DNA of 64,000 bases from the NCBI GenBank assembly GCA_937877165.1, contig CALEFO010000194.1:62001-126000 (forward strand), read 5' to 3'. Origin of the DNA: an uncultured Lachnospiraceae bacterium (lineage in GTDB: Bacteria; Bacillota; Clostridia; Lachnospirales; Lachnospiraceae). The position numbers and the translations under genes were made by a program. The notes beneath the pieces are model-generated. The model was not told where the DNA came from, ran no database searches, and saw only the letters and a program-made list of their open reading frames with translations. Positions 22,079 through 31,386 of the stretch are shown here, piece after piece (positions within the stretch are counted from its first letter, which is position 1; every line of letters starts with the position of its first letter).

Positions 22079-24186
22079 GCCGCATGATCTCCTTCCGCAA
22101 CATCGTCCAGGGCTGTGTTCAGTCTGGAAGCGAATCCGTCCACGATTCCGTCCAGATCCATGCCGCTGTTCACATTATTGTTGTTGACCATATCCACCTG
22201 GATCTTCGCCGTGGTGAACCGGTTGATGGCATCCCGTTCCGCAATATCGCACAGATACTTGATGTCCTCTTCCGTGTCGTCCAGCTTATCCTTGACCTTT
22301 CCGGTGTTGTCCGCCGTCTTGGCCGTATTGGCTGCCGTGTTGTCCCATGACAGCGTATTGCCAAGGCCGGACGATGCATTCTTTGCCGAGAAGAAGTTCT
22401 TGATCTTGCTGTTAACGCCATCGCCCCAGTCTGCGCCCTTGGCAAACGCGTCGGAATAGCTGACACGATCCTTCATGTAGTCTGCAGCATTCAGCTTTTT
22501 CGTTTTCTGACCGCCGGATTCCTCTATGGTCGTATCGATTTTCGCCTGAATCTTTGTCTGAAAGCCTGATACCGCCCCGGCAAGGTTGGATCCGAATACC
22601 GCATCCAGAACCTTCGCTGCTGCACCGACAACCGATACAATGAAGTTGAACAGTGACAGAATGAGCGCTTCAATGGTCTTTACGGGGTTGTTGAACAGCG
22701 TTCCAAATGCATCGGCAAAATTTGCGAACAGATTATAAAAATTCACTACGTTCGTCACGCTATAGTTGTACAGTCCGATCAGAAGGTTCTGAATCACGGC
22801 CACCACCGTCATAACAGCCCCGGCCACGGTTCCAAGTGCAGAGTTCGCCATTCCTGCCGATACCGCTGCCTGCGTGCCGAAATACAGAAGAACCGCAGCT
22901 GCCGCAAGGATCCCGGCTACAATCCAAGTAATCGGGCAAGCAGCCAGTGCGGCATTCAGGCCATACTGTGCTGCCGTCTCCGCAAACGTTGCCCCTGTTG
23001 CCATCGCTTTCGCAGCAACGTGCACCGTTTCGGATGCCGCCGAAGCCAAGTTGATTGCATTCACCACGGTTGCAATCGCAGCATACGCCGTCAGTGCACC
23101 GGCAGCGATCGCCACAACCGGTTCCAGTGCCGCCCAGTTCTCCGACACCCAGCTGACTGCTGCGCCCAGTCCAGTCAATGCCGCACTGGCAAGATTCGCG
23201 CCAGCATACATCAGGTTGATTGCCTGCTGCATCACCGCCTGACCGCCGGAGCTGTTCAGATAATTATTCAACTGGGTCAGTACCGGAGAGAACGCCTGAA
23301 TTGCATTGTTCTTCATGACTTCAGCGGCCTGCCCGAAGGTCATCGGCATCTGCGCGAACTTCGCATCTACTTCATCTGCCGATGCCATAATGGCATTCTT
23401 GACCACATCCGCCGTGAGCTCTCCATCCGCTGCCATCTCCTTAATCTTGCCAATCGGGACATTCAGATAATCCGCAATGGATCTCACAAGGTTCGGGGCC
23501 TGTTCGAACACGGAGTTCAGATCCTGTCCGCGAAGGACGCCGGCGCCAAGGCCCTGTGACAGCTGGACCTCCGCGTTTGCGGCTTCCTGTGCGCTTGCTC
23601 CTGCAATGACCATCTGCTTCTGTACAATCTCCGCAAAGCGGATGACCTCATCGGAGCTCGAAAATGCATCCCGCGCATTGTTTCCGAATCTCGCCACAAC
23701 GCTCATCAGGTCATTGACCGATCCGCGGGCATTGTTTGCAGAAGCATAGATCTTCTGCATCGCATCGTCTGTTTTCTGTCCGATCACCGCATCCGAAGCT
23801 CCGGAATTGAAGTTGCTGACCATCATCTGAATGCGGGAAGTGTTCTGTACCAGCTCATCGGATGCCTCCACCACATTCTTGACCGCCTGCATGGAAAGAT
23901 AAGTAGCCGCAATCCCTTTCAGCTTGCCGAGAAGCCCCTCTGCTGCCGATGCACCGCTCCGGATGGCTTCATTGTGCTTCTCCTGTTCATCGGATGCCTT
24001 TTCCGCCTGATCCGGCACTTTGCTGAGCTTATCCACCATCGCTGTCAATCCGGATCCGGATGCAGCATTCAGCGTTGTATTCAGATGTTCGAAGTTCGCA
24101 ATCAGCCGGTCCGCTGCCTCCGCCGCGCTTTTTAGCTTGGCGGTCATATCGTCATTCAGCCGGATGGAAGAATCTAATGTTGCCAT
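22075..24186 (-). CDS. Tape measure protein
   Basis: 703 aa. Long helical N-terminus, the conserved tape measure segment with GAGVLRGQDLNSVFEQAPNLVRSIADYL, and several hydrophobic stretches between about residues 340 and 530. It sets tail length and is threaded inside the tube. It lies after the frameshifted chaperone as expected. Confidence 0.9.
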   Translation of the reverse strand: MATLDSSIRLNDDMTAKLKSAAEAADRLIANFEHLNTTLNAASGSGLTAMVDKLSKVPDQAEKASDEQEKHNEAIRSGASAAEGLLGKLKGIAATYLSMQAVKNVVEASDELVQNTSRIQMMVSNFNSGASDAVIGQKTDDAMQKIYASANNARGSVNDLMSVVARFGNNARDAFSSSDEVIRFAEIVQKQMVIAGASAQEAANAEVQLSQGLGAGVLRGQDLNSVFEQAPNLVRSIADYLNVPIGKIKEMAADGELTADVVKNAIMASADEVDAKFAQMPMTFGQAAEVMKNNAIQAFSPVLTQLNNYLNSSGGQAVMQQAINLMYAGANLASAALTGLGAAVSWVSENWAALEPVVAIAAGALTAYAAIATVVNAINLASAASETVHVAAKAMATGATFAETAAQYGLNAALAACPITWIVAGILAAAAVLLYFGTQAAVSAGMANSALGTVAGAVMTVVAVIQNLLIGLYNYSVTNVVNFYNLFANFADAFGTLFNNPVKTIEALILSLFNFIVSVVGAAAKVLDAVFGSNLAGAVSGFQTKIQAKIDTTIEESGGQKTKKLNAADYMKDRVSYSDAFAKGADWGDGVNSKIKNFFSAKNASSGLGNTLSWDNTAANTAKTADNTGKVKDKLDDTEEDIKYLCDIAERDAINRFTTAKIQVDMVNNNNVNSGMDLDGIVDGFASRLNTALDDVAEGDHAA

Positions 24187-24193
24187 ATCTCAC

Positions 24194-24382
24194 CTACTTA
24201 TCCGCATGTTTCAGCTCTTTTTCCCTCTTCCTGGCTTCCCTGCTCCACTTCTGGACAAAGGCAATCACCATTGCCTTCTCGTTGCTGTCGAGAGCATCAA
24301 ACTTGCCCGGCAGGATCCCCAGTCTGCGGAAGCAGAAATACGCATAGGTTGCCATCGGGTCCATGTCCGGACCCTCAATCAG
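24194..24382 (-). CDS. Frameshift extension of the tail assembly chaperone
   Basis: After a -1 slip on A-AAA-AAC the frame reads on as LIEGPDMDPMATYAYFCFRR and ends with a TAG at 24194, just before the tape measure gene. This is the T part of the G-GT chaperone pair, which is usually made only by slippage. The alternative, an independent gene, would need its own start and lacks a clear site. Confidence 0.75.
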   Translation of the reverse strand: MIEGPDMDPMATYAYFCFRRLGILPGKFDALDSNEKAMVIAFVQKWSREARKREKELKHADK

Positions 24383-24807
24383 TTTTTTGCCTGATCCACT
24401 TTATCCTGAAGTCCGACATCGAAGCCGCACAGCTTGTTCACGAACTGCAGAAGGTCGAAATACTCGCCCGGCAGGTTGACCATTTCCGGAATCAGCTTCT
24501 CCGGAGACGCCGCGCCGTAGGATCTTAACAGCTCATCGTTGTGAAGGTCCGGCTCTACGACACATTCCGCAATCATGGCGTTGTTCAGAAGGTCCGTGTC
24601 CACTTCCTGACGGAGCTGATTCTTGCCAGGGACCTGTACCATCTTCGTGCAGCGCTTCCGGATCCGGTTGAACTCTTCCGAACTGATCGCGCGGAACTTC
24701 CACGGAATCGGTTCGCCGCTTTCATCCACAAACGCCTTCGACACCACATAGAGCTCTTCTGTCTCTCCTGCTTTCTTGTTCTGCTTCAAAAATGCGTGAA
24801 AATCCAT
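24379..24807 (-). CDS. Tail assembly chaperone (XkdN-like)
   Basis: 142 aa from the ATG at 24807 with AGGAG before it. It contains the VSKAFVDESGEPIPWKFRAISSEE pattern of XkdN. It coats the tape measure during tail assembly. The last codons GCA-AAA-AAC-TGA place a slippery heptamer immediately before the stop. Confidence 0.82.
   Translation of the reverse strand: MDFHAFLKQNKKAGETEELYVVSKAFVDESGEPIPWKFRAISSEEFNRIRKRCTKMVQVPGKNQLRQEVDTDLLNNAMIAECVVEPDLHNDELLRSYGAASPEKLIPEMVNLPGEYFDLLQFVNKLCGFDVGLQDKVDQAKN
24382..24388 (-). other. Programmed -1 frameshift site AAAAAAC
   Basis: Read on the minus strand the heptamer A-AAA-AAC is in the correct phase (GCA AAA AAC) and directly precedes the stop of the short form. 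Confidence 0.8.
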
Positions 24808-24893
24808 CTTGTTCTCCTTGATTCCTCCCAAAAACGGGCAGAAGGGTGAGGAGGATGCACCTTTTCGGCATCTGCCTATCTGCCCGCAGCTTC

Positions 24894-25370
24894 TTACATT
24901 CCTGCCAATTCTGTGAAGGTCTCCGGCATCTCCACATCATCAAACGTGAAGTCGAAATCCTCGTCAATGATGTCCGAATCTGCATCAAACTTCGTGATGA
25001 TCAGGGAATCCAGGTTGCAGTTCTTCAGGATGACCGTCTGGCGTCCCGCCTTCGAGGTCGGATCCTCGTTGGTAATCTGCATATCGAAATAGAAGTCCTG
25101 ACCGTTCTTCATGTAGTTCAGCATTGCGGCGCGGAACTCGGAAGAGCAATAGTGCATCTTTCCGGACCCGGTTCCCTTCCAGCCGGTTCCCTTGTTGGCC
25201 TTGCCGGTCTTTCCCAGAATCGGAACTTCCTTCTTCGTCTTGGTTACCTTCGCCTCCACGCTGACGAACTGCATTCCGTTGTACCTGCGTCCGTTCAGTG
25301 TGTAATAGCATTCCGCAAGGGACCCCGAAATGGTGTCCCCGCCTTCCATAATCGTGTTGATATTGCTCAT
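24894..25370 (-). CDS. Tail tube protein (XkdM)
   Basis: 158 aa. GDTISGSLAECYYTLNGRRYNGMQFVSVEAKVTKTKKEVPILGK is the XkdM start. It forms the inner tube within the sheath and is encoded directly after it. Confidence 0.88.
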   Translation of the reverse strand: MSNINTIMEGGDTISGSLAECYYTLNGRRYNGMQFVSVEAKVTKTKKEVPILGKTGKANKGTGWKGTGSGKMHYCSSEFRAAMLNYMKNGQDFYFDMQITNEDPTSKAGRQTVILKNCNLDSLIITKFDADSDIIDEDFDFTFDDVEMPETFTELAGM

Positions 25371-25380
25371 ATCCGTCTCC

Positions 25381-26685
25381 TTATGCGACCTTGACCGTCA
25401 TATACAGCTGTTCCATCGTTCCTGTTACGGTAATGGCATCTGTAATGACAACCGCGTTCTTGCTCTCGCCCTGTGCAACAGTGATGTTCTCCGACTCAAA
25501 GTTCTCAATCGCACGTCTGCGCTCCAGACTGTTGTGCAAGTCAACCACATCATTCCAGAGCGACACGCGACCGGATTCATCGTTCGGAACCTTGCCCAGG
25601 TACTTCGTATTGAACAGCGTGGCGATGTCGTTTCCGACCTGATCACAGACGCGCACCGTCTTGTTATCCTGGAAGATCTCGCCCTTCTCATCCGTGAAGG
25701 TAACAAGGGAATTGATATCCCGAAGGACACGGACATCTCCAGCCACATTGTGGAAAATCAGCTTTCCGGCATCCAGCGCGTTCTTCAGTCCCGACTGCGT
25801 ATAGGACACATCAACGGTATATTCTCCATCGTACAGGGAATTCATCAGCGAATCCTCGACGGCGCATCCTGCTTCTGCACCGGTCACCCAGTACACCAGA
25901 GAAGCCTCATCCGCGCCGGTGTCCTTCACCTTGTTCTCTACGTCAATGATGCCTTCATAGTCTCCCTCGTAGTGGTACAGAACCGTCTGGAACTTCACGC
26001 CGATGTCATCGCGCATGCGCCTGGTGAAATTCGCTACCAGCTTCTTCGTGGTATCGTCCGTCGTCGCAACGCCCATCACGTTGAAGGAATAGCTCTCAAT
26101 CGCGTCCAGATAAGCCTGATAGCTGTCTCCGGTTACACTGGCATTCGTTCCGCCTTCAAGGCTCTTCCCTGCCGTCTCTTCCAGATCCACGCCCGTCTTC
26201 CAGGTCACATAATCGTTATCCTTCAGGTCGGCCGCCTTCCCTACGGTCTGCATGTCCACCTTCACCGTGCCGAGGTACAGCGTGACATCGAACAGGGAAG
26301 GATTGTCCGCATTCGCCGCAATCACATATTTCAGATCATTGCCGCGGATACCGGAATACTTCGCCGTCGCATTGTCCGAGGTTGCCTTTCCTCCGCCGCT
26401 CTGCAGGTTGTACGCATACAGCGTCGTAATATGCAGGAACAGCTCCCGGACAGGCCGGAGCTTCTCCGACGTGTAGTCATACCCGAAGATCTGCCTGGAA
26501 TTCTTCAGGAAATCATCCTGCGTCACCTTGAACACACCTTCCGGTCCCCAGTCGAGGAGAAGCGGCATCGTCGCAACGCCGCGCCCGGAAAGACTGTTTC
26601 CTGCTGCCTTTACCGAAACAAAATTGATGTATGTGCCCGGAAGCGGCTTGTTCTGCGTTGTAAACGTGCCTCCACCCAATGCCAT
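25381..26685 (-). CDS. Tail sheath protein (XkdK)
   Basis: 434 aa. GTFTTQNKPLPGTYINFVSV at the start and the conserved C-terminal insertion domain identify the contractile sheath. Its presence classes the phage as a myophage. Confidence 0.92.
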   Translation of the reverse strand: MALGGGTFTTQNKPLPGTYINFVSVKAAGNSLSGRGVATMPLLLDWGPEGVFKVTQDDFLKNSRQIFGYDYTSEKLRPVRELFLHITTLYAYNLQSGGGKATSDNATAKYSGIRGNDLKYVIAANADNPSLFDVTLYLGTVKVDMQTVGKAADLKDNDYVTWKTGVDLEETAGKSLEGGTNASVTGDSYQAYLDAIESYSFNVMGVATTDDTTKKLVANFTRRMRDDIGVKFQTVLYHYEGDYEGIIDVENKVKDTGADEASLVYWVTGAEAGCAVEDSLMNSLYDGEYTVDVSYTQSGLKNALDAGKLIFHNVAGDVRVLRDINSLVTFTDEKGEIFQDNKTVRVCDQVGNDIATLFNTKYLGKVPNDESGRVSLWNDVVDLHNSLERRRAIENFESENITVAQGESKNAVVITDAITVTGTMEQLYMTVKVA

Positions 26686-26686
26686 A

Positions 26687-26875
26687 TCATTTCACCTTAC
26701 CTTTCCTGTACTCCTGCACAGCCTCATCGGCTTCCTGCAGGGTGTATTTCCTGTTCCTGTCCAGTACCGCCGCAACGATGTCCCTGTGCGCCTCAAACCG
26801 CTTGGAATCCATCAGCTGAGCACCGGTGAAGCGCTGCGGGGCGTCCACTTCGGTCTTTCTTTTTCTGACCGCCAT
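26687..26875 (-). CDS. Small basic phage protein before the sheath gene (62 aa)
   Basis: Lys/Arg-rich; helix-turn-type segment SKRFEAHRDIVAAVLDRNRKYT. It overlaps the tail terminator gene by 64 bases. A small protein in this position is common in PBSX-like phages. Function unknown. Confidence 0.55.
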   Translation of the reverse strand: MAVRKRKTEVDAPQRFTGAQLMDSKRFEAHRDIVAAVLDRNRKYTLQEADEAVQEYRKGKVK

Positions 26876-27318
26876 CCTTCCACCTCCAATTCTGTTTTCT
26901 GCTTCTCCATCATCACGGCTTCCGGAGCGGTCCGGATCTCATCCGCCTGAACTCTGGCCGTCATGACAAGCACACCGTCTGAAACCGCCGTCTGCTTGTC
27001 CGTTGTCCTTACCAGGCGGTCCCCGGCCCGGAAGATTTCCAGACAGTCGAACAGCCTCTCCGCCGCGTCATTCATTTCCGCATTCGGTTCCGACGGGCTG
27101 CTGACTTCACTTTCCCTGGGAAAATAGCAGATATTCATCAGCCATGTTCTGCGGTACCTTCTCCAGAAATAGAGATTCTTCCCTGGTGTCACGCAGCGGA
27201 TATAGAAGCAGGGTCCTTGAAAGCCCTGCTCGCTGTTCTCCGTCCGGATGGGATATCCCTCACCGAATTCTTCATAAATGGCATTGACCATGCCGTTTAT
27301 CAACTGTTCTGTCGTCAT
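26812..27318 (-). CDS. Tail terminator-like protein
   Basis: 168 aa. NGMVNAIYEEFGEGYPIRTENSEQGFQGPCFYI is the signature of the tail terminator family (DUF6838-type) found between the HK97 gp10-like gene and the sheath gene. It caps the tail tube. It overlaps its upstream neighbour by 4 bases. Confidence 0.75.
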   Translation of the reverse strand: MTTEQLINGMVNAIYEEFGEGYPIRTENSEQGFQGPCFYIRCVTPGKNLYFWRRYRRTWLMNICYFPRESEVSSPSEPNAEMNDAAERLFDCLEIFRAGDRLVRTTDKQTAVSDGVLVMTARVQADEIRTAPEAVMMEKQKTELEVEGWRSEKERPKWTPRSASPVLS

Positions 27319-27788
27319 CCGATATGCCTCTTCAGAAACTGTTCAATCTTCTTCTCCAGAAGGGCCGGCGTCTTGTTCTGTGTTTCCAGCTCCGCCTCCT
27401 GCAGCATCATTCTTCCTTCCACCCATCTCCCATTGACCGCCCTGTGTCCGTATTCCACATAGGGGCCATAGTAAACCGGATTGGTGATCTCAATCACATA
27501 GCAGCTGCCTTCTTTCCGCACATGGAGCTTGTTTGCATAGGCCGCAATGTTCTTGACATCTTTTCCCCCCGTCCAGCCGCGGACAAGCGTTCCTCCCGTC
27601 TTTGGAGATTTGGGCGGATACACGCCTTTTGGTGTACGCGGAATTACCTGCTCCAGAAGGAGCGCCGCGATATTCTTCGCACAGGATTCATAGAACTTCT
27701 CCAGCTCCATTCCCTGCCCATCCGTCAGATCATGAAGCTGCTTCTGCAGCCGTTTCAGATCTCCCGCGTCTGCTTCTCCAAGGCTCAT
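27315..27788 (-). CDS. HK97 gp10-like tail completion protein (XkdI)
   Basis: 157 aa. The middle PRTPKGVYPPKSPKTGGTLVRGW segment is typical of the gp10 family that joins head and tail. It overlaps both neighbours by 4 bases. Confidence 0.8.
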   Translation of the reverse strand: MSLGEADAGDLKRLQKQLHDLTDGQGMELEKFYESCAKNIAALLLEQVIPRTPKGVYPPKSPKTGGTLVRGWTGGKDVKNIAAYANKLHVRKEGSCYVIEITNPVYYGPYVEYGHRAVNGRWVEGRMMLQEAELETQNKTPALLEKKIEQFLKRHIG

Positions 27789-28150
27789 GCGTAATCCTCC
27801 AAAGGCTCCAGCATGTACTCGCAGTGCGTCTGATAGGATGCCGGGATTCCGGACCGCTTCCAGTCGCTCACGGCACCGGTTGCCCGTACCACATGGACCC
27901 TGCTGCCCGGACGGATCCTCACATCCGGGGCAGTAAAGAGTTTTACCGACTGCGTGACCGTATCGTTTCCCGATCCTTCTGCCGACTGCGCAATGCTGGA
28001 AAAGGAAAGACGGCAGGGAATGTCCGTGTAGACCTCCCGCACCGTCTTTTTCGTTCTGTGTGTCATTTCATCCGCAGTGTCGGTCTGTTCGTATACCGTA
28101 CAGGTGTCTTCGAACAGACTGTTCACCGCCTTCTGGTTTCTCACCAGCAC
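27785..28150 (-). CDS. Head-closure protein (XkdH-like)
   Basis: 121 aa. The beta-barrel-like sequence with DIPCRLSFSS and PDVRIRPGSRVHV matches the head-closure proteins that seal the connector. Adjacent to gp10-like and connector genes. Confidence 0.75.
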   Translation of the reverse strand: MLVRNQKAVNSLFEDTCTVYEQTDTADEMTHRTKKTVREVYTDIPCRLSFSSIAQSAEGSGNDTVTQSVKLFTAPDVRIRPGSRVHVVRATGAVSDWKRSGIPASYQTHCEYMLEPLEDYA

Positions 28151-28545
28151 ATTTTTCGGTATCGTAACAGCTCATCCTTTCTTCCGCTCAGAAGATCCTC
28201 AATCATCGCTTTCACCCGGACCGCCGGACTGCTGGCATCTCCTGCGTTATAGCTGATCTGCGTATCTCCGATCTTCAGGGACGATACTCCCGACTCAATG
28301 CCAAAGAGTTCATCCAGCTTCCCGGTGTTATACAGATCCTTCAGGAAATGCCCGCACGCCATATCTGCCATGACATAGCGAAGGCCGTCCGGAACATCCG
28401 GCAGGTGGCAGAAATTGCGGATATACTGATCTGCCCGAAGGAGCGCGTCTTCCAGTGCTTCCTTCGTCTCTTCGCTGTCATCGACTGTAAAGCCTTTCTG
28501 CTTCAGGGTCCGCTTTGTGAGGCGGAGCATTTCATACATATCCAC
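28141..28545 (-). CDS. Head-tail connector (gp6-like adaptor)
   Basis: 134 aa, all-helical with DGLRYVMADMACGHFLKD, the pattern of YqbG/gp6-type adaptors that bind below the portal. Overlaps the head-closure gene by 10 bases. Confidence 0.78.
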   Translation of the reverse strand: MDMYEMLRLTKRTLKQKGFTVDDSEETKEALEDALLRADQYIRNFCHLPDVPDGLRYVMADMACGHFLKDLYNTGKLDELFGIESGVSSLKIGDTQISYNAGDASSPAVRVKAMIEDLLSGRKDELLRYRKMCW

Positions 28546-28559
28546 ATCTGCCTCCCGTC

Positions 28560-29762
28560 TTATCCTCTGGAAATAATGCGGGCAATCGGAATTGCCTTGT
28601 GGGAAATCGCATTCTCACCATCATTCACCAGGGACCAGTTCGCGCCGGTCTTCAGCTCTGCATCGGTCGGGCTGTTCGTTGCCTGAGAACTCTTCGTGTA
28701 AGAAATTCCCGCTACGCTGACCGCGTTTCTCTTGCGGCTGATCAGCGTATCCTCGCCGCCCGCCGTCTTGGCATCACGCACCATCTCATAGGGTACCTTC
28801 GCTCCCAGATCCTCGAAGCCGATTGCGCCGTCACCAAGGATGTAGGAGGTATATTTCGTTCCTGCTGCCAGGGACAGAACATATTCACCCGCTGCAATGT
28901 CCTTGATGCTCTTCGCTACCGTTGCCTTCAGGACCTGCGCACCGGTCGGAGTGCCGTCCTCAATGACTTCCAGCGCACCCTCTGCAGATCTCACCGTCCG
29001 CACATAGGTTGCCGCTGCATCTTCGGTCGGCATGCTATCATCGACCACTACCAGCTTGCCGTTCCAGGTGCCGAGGGAAAGATCTCTCTCAATTCCCTGC
29101 GGATCCGTGTACTTCAGGTAGGTCAGAAGCTTTAAGTTCTCCAGATTGGTGGAAATCGCGGAGTGCACGAACACCAGGCTGAACTTCTGCTTGTGATCGC
29201 CGCAGGCCTTCTGAACCGCCTTGTTCAGGGTGGTTGCCTCCATCACGTTGTGATCCGTCGCGGATACATCCAGCGTGTGCTTGTCCACGAACTCTGCGTT
29301 CGCCTTCTTGATGTCACCGGTTCCGGTTGCCGACATTGCAAAAATGCCATCCAGAATCGCCAGAAGCGTATTCTGATCCACCGTGTTCCAGTACTCCACC
29401 AGCTGTGCACGGACATTGGCCATGAAATCCACGCCGCCGGTCACATCATAGGAGAAGTCCGCCTCGGTCCATCCGTGCATGCGGCCGTAGGTAAACACAC
29501 CCTGCTCGAAGGTCTTCGTCCGATCGGTCTTCACGTCCGTCTGGCCGTCATAGTTCTGCGGCTCTCCGCCGAGAAGTCCGAAGTAAGGCAGCACCGCATA
29601 GACACTTCCCGTCTGGGAATTGTCCTTGAATGCCTCCCGGAGCCTTGCGTCTCCCGTGATCGCGCGGGAAGAGCGCAGCTTATTCAGCCGGACATTCGGG
29701 ACTGCACTCATATACTTGCCGAATGCCTGCTCATTGAAACTCTTTGCGTCAAATTTACCCAT
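28560..29762 (-). CDS. Major capsid protein
   Basis: 400 aa. VYAVLPYFGLLGGEPQNYDGQTDV and the central FDFMANVR/WNTVDQNTLLAILDGIFAM region fit the coat proteins of Clostridia myophages. It follows the scaffold gene. Expected to form the HK97-fold shell. Confidence 0.85.
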   Translation of the reverse strand: MGKFDAKSFNEQAFGKYMSAVPNVRLNKLRSSRAITGDARLREAFKDNSQTGSVYAVLPYFGLLGGEPQNYDGQTDVKTDRTKTFEQGVFTYGRMHGWTEADFSYDVTGGVDFMANVRAQLVEYWNTVDQNTLLAILDGIFAMSATGTGDIKKANAEFVDKHTLDVSATDHNVMEATTLNKAVQKACGDHKQKFSLVFVHSAISTNLENLKLLTYLKYTDPQGIERDLSLGTWNGKLVVVDDSMPTEDAAATYVRTVRSAEGALEVIEDGTPTGAQVLKATVAKSIKDIAAGEYVLSLAAGTKYTSYILGDGAIGFEDLGAKVPYEMVRDAKTAGGEDTLISRKRNAVSVAGISYTKSSQATNSPTDAELKTGANWSLVNDGENAISHKAIPIARIISRG

Positions 29763-29775
29763 TGTTCATCCTTTC

Positions 29776-30378
29776 TTACCCTTCCGGGTTTTCCTTTGCC
29801 TGAGCAACAAAGTCTTCATAGGACATCTTCGCAGGGTCCGTCTCTCTTCCGGACGGATCAATATCCCCCGATTCTCCCGGCTTTGCGCCCTTGATTGTTG
29901 CCTTCTTCTCGCTGAACAGAAACCTTGAATCCTCCGCACCCTTCAGAGCCTTCAGCTGTGCATCCAGTCCCTTCACGGTTCCGTCATCCGCAAGCTCGGC
30001 TTTGTCCAGGTCAAGCAATGCGCGGACCGCCTTCGCGTTTCTCGCACCGGATTCCGTCAGTGCCTTCTCTACCGCATTGTCAATCCGGAGCTGCTTCATC
30101 TCCGCTTTGTGTGCCTCCACAGCCGCCTTGTTGTCTTCCTGGAGCTGTGTGATCTGTTCCTGAAGCTCCTTCTGGTCCTTCGCTGCCTTCTTCAGATCGT
30201 TCAGCTGCTTGTCACGCTCCGTGATCTGATCCTTGTAGCCGTCACGCTCCTTCGTCAGCTCTTCGATCTGCGCGTTCAATCCCTCTTTGGCGTGTTCGAT
30301 GTTCTCGCCGTTCTCCTTCATGATCGCATCGACCTGCTCCTTGGTAAGTCCCATGTCTTCCAGCATTTTTCTGTTCAT
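29776..30378 (-). CDS. Scaffold protein (GP20-like minor structural protein)
   Basis: 200 aa. Residues 30-110 form a long coiled coil rich in Glu and Lys, then ESGARNAKAVRALLDLDK and MSYEDFVAQAKENPEG, all typical of phage GP20 scaffolds, needed for capsid assembly and then removed. Confidence 0.85.
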   Translation of the reverse strand: MNRKMLEDMGLTKEQVDAIMKENGENIEHAKEGLNAQIEELTKERDGYKDQITERDKQLNDLKKAAKDQKELQEQITQLQEDNKAAVEAHKAEMKQLRIDNAVEKALTESGARNAKAVRALLDLDKAELADDGTVKGLDAQLKALKGAEDSRFLFSEKKATIKGAKPGESGDIDPSGRETDPAKMSYEDFVAQAKENPEG

Positions 30379-30458
30379 GCTTCCATCCTCTCTACGCTTT
30401 TAACGAGTGCGCTCTCCTGTGTTGGTTGGTTTTGCCCGCTTTACGCCCGGACCGGCAA

Positions 30459-30529
30459 AGCCGCCAGCAGGAATTGAACCTGCGCTTGTCACCCTTCCGG
30501 GTACCGCTCTCCTTCTGAGCTATGACGGC
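30459..30529 (-). tRNA. tRNA-like gene without a standard anticodon loop
   Basis: 71 nt. Acceptor stem GCCGTCA/TGGCGGC (one G-T pair), U8-A9, D arm GCTC/GAGC with GG in the loop, and a perfect T arm GCAGG-TTCAATT-CCTGC. The anticodon arm does not make a 5-bp stem with a 7-base loop and U33; instead TACCC/GGGTG pair around GGAA, a GNRA tetraloop. CCA is not encoded. Either a degenerate tRNA or a tRNA mimic. It lies between scaffold and upstream head genes, in the late transcript. Confidence 0.6.
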
Positions 30530-30532
30530 ATA

Positions 30533-30565
30533 AGAAAACCGCCCGGATTTCTTCAGGGCGGCCTG
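30533..30565 (-). terminator. Terminator before the tRNA-like gene
   Basis: CCGCCC and GGGCGG form a stem and TTTTC follows on the minus strand. Confidence 0.6.
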
Positions 30566-30599
30566 TATATAAACGAATTGGTTATTCTCTATATGATTT

Positions 30600-30977
30600 C
30601 TACATACTCAGCATCTTCTGAATCAGAAGCTGATCCGGAATTTCAAATTTCACTTCTCCGGTCACCGGATTGGAATCCACATATCTGAGACCTGAGAAAA
30701 TGAACCTCTGGCTTTGCTTTTCTCCTTCTACTGTCCCCTCTGCTTCATAAACAGCCGCTTCCGTAAACGGCTGGTCCGTCCAGTATTCCATCTCCTCCCC
30801 CACAATGAAGGAAGCATAAATCCGTTTCTCCTGCCGGTACCGCTTTCCGAGAATATTCACATAAGAGATTCTTTCCGTGATTTCTACTTTTCCGCTGAAA
30901 TCCGCAATCTGAAACCGTCTCCCCGCCGAAATGGCACTCAGCTTTCCGTCGCTGATTCTCAATTCTTTCAGGATCAT
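30600..30977 (-). CDS. Phage protein, function unknown (125 aa)
   Basis: Start at 30977 chosen for its AGGGGG site. Beta-rich (ILKELRISDGKLSAISAGRRFQI). It has its own terminator and may be a late moron. No family recognised. Confidence 0.45.
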   Translation of the reverse strand: MILKELRISDGKLSAISAGRRFQIADFSGKVEITERISYVNILGKRYRQEKRIYASFIVGEEMEYWTDQPFTEAAVYEAEGTVEGEKQSQRFIFSGLRYVDSNPVTGEVKFEIPDQLLIQKMLSM

Positions 30978-31041
30978 TGTTTTCCCCCTTCGCATTCATT
31001 GCATAAAAAATCCACCGGTCATTTCTGACTGGTGGTCTTTC

Positions 31042-31383
31042 TCAAAGTCCCGGGCAAATCTCTTTCAAGGTTTCCAGGAACTTCTTTGCTTTTTCAATGG
31101 TGGAATTGTTCTGCAGATATTCAATACCCGCCGGCGTGATTTCCAGATTCTCCGTGAGCTTCACGCCCTTCGCCGCGCCCGCAATACTGACGATTGCCAC
31201 ACCGTCCACATATCCACTGCGCTGCAGGTTCTTCATGATATAGGTCCAATACTTCTGATTGACCGGGAAAGCGTCCGTCCCGTATGTCAGATATCCCTGT
31301 GAAGGATCCTCTCCTCTTTTCAGGCACTCATACAGATAGGCAAGCACCCTGCAGATAATAACAAAATAATCATCTTTGGACAT
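31042..31383 (-). CDS. YjcQ-family protein
   Basis: 113 aa. MSKDDYFVIICRVLAYLYECLKRG followed by a winged-helix-like part with LTENLEITPAGIEYLQNNS, the YjcQ pattern found in many Firmicutes prophages. The fold suggests DNA binding, but the target is not known. Confidence 0.72.
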   Translation of the reverse strand: MSKDDYFVIICRVLAYLYECLKRGEDPSQGYLTYGTDAFPVNQKYWTYIMKNLQRSGYVDGVAIVSIAGAAKGVKLTENLEITPAGIEYLQNNSTIEKAKKFLETLKEICPGL

Positions 31384-31386
31384 CGG

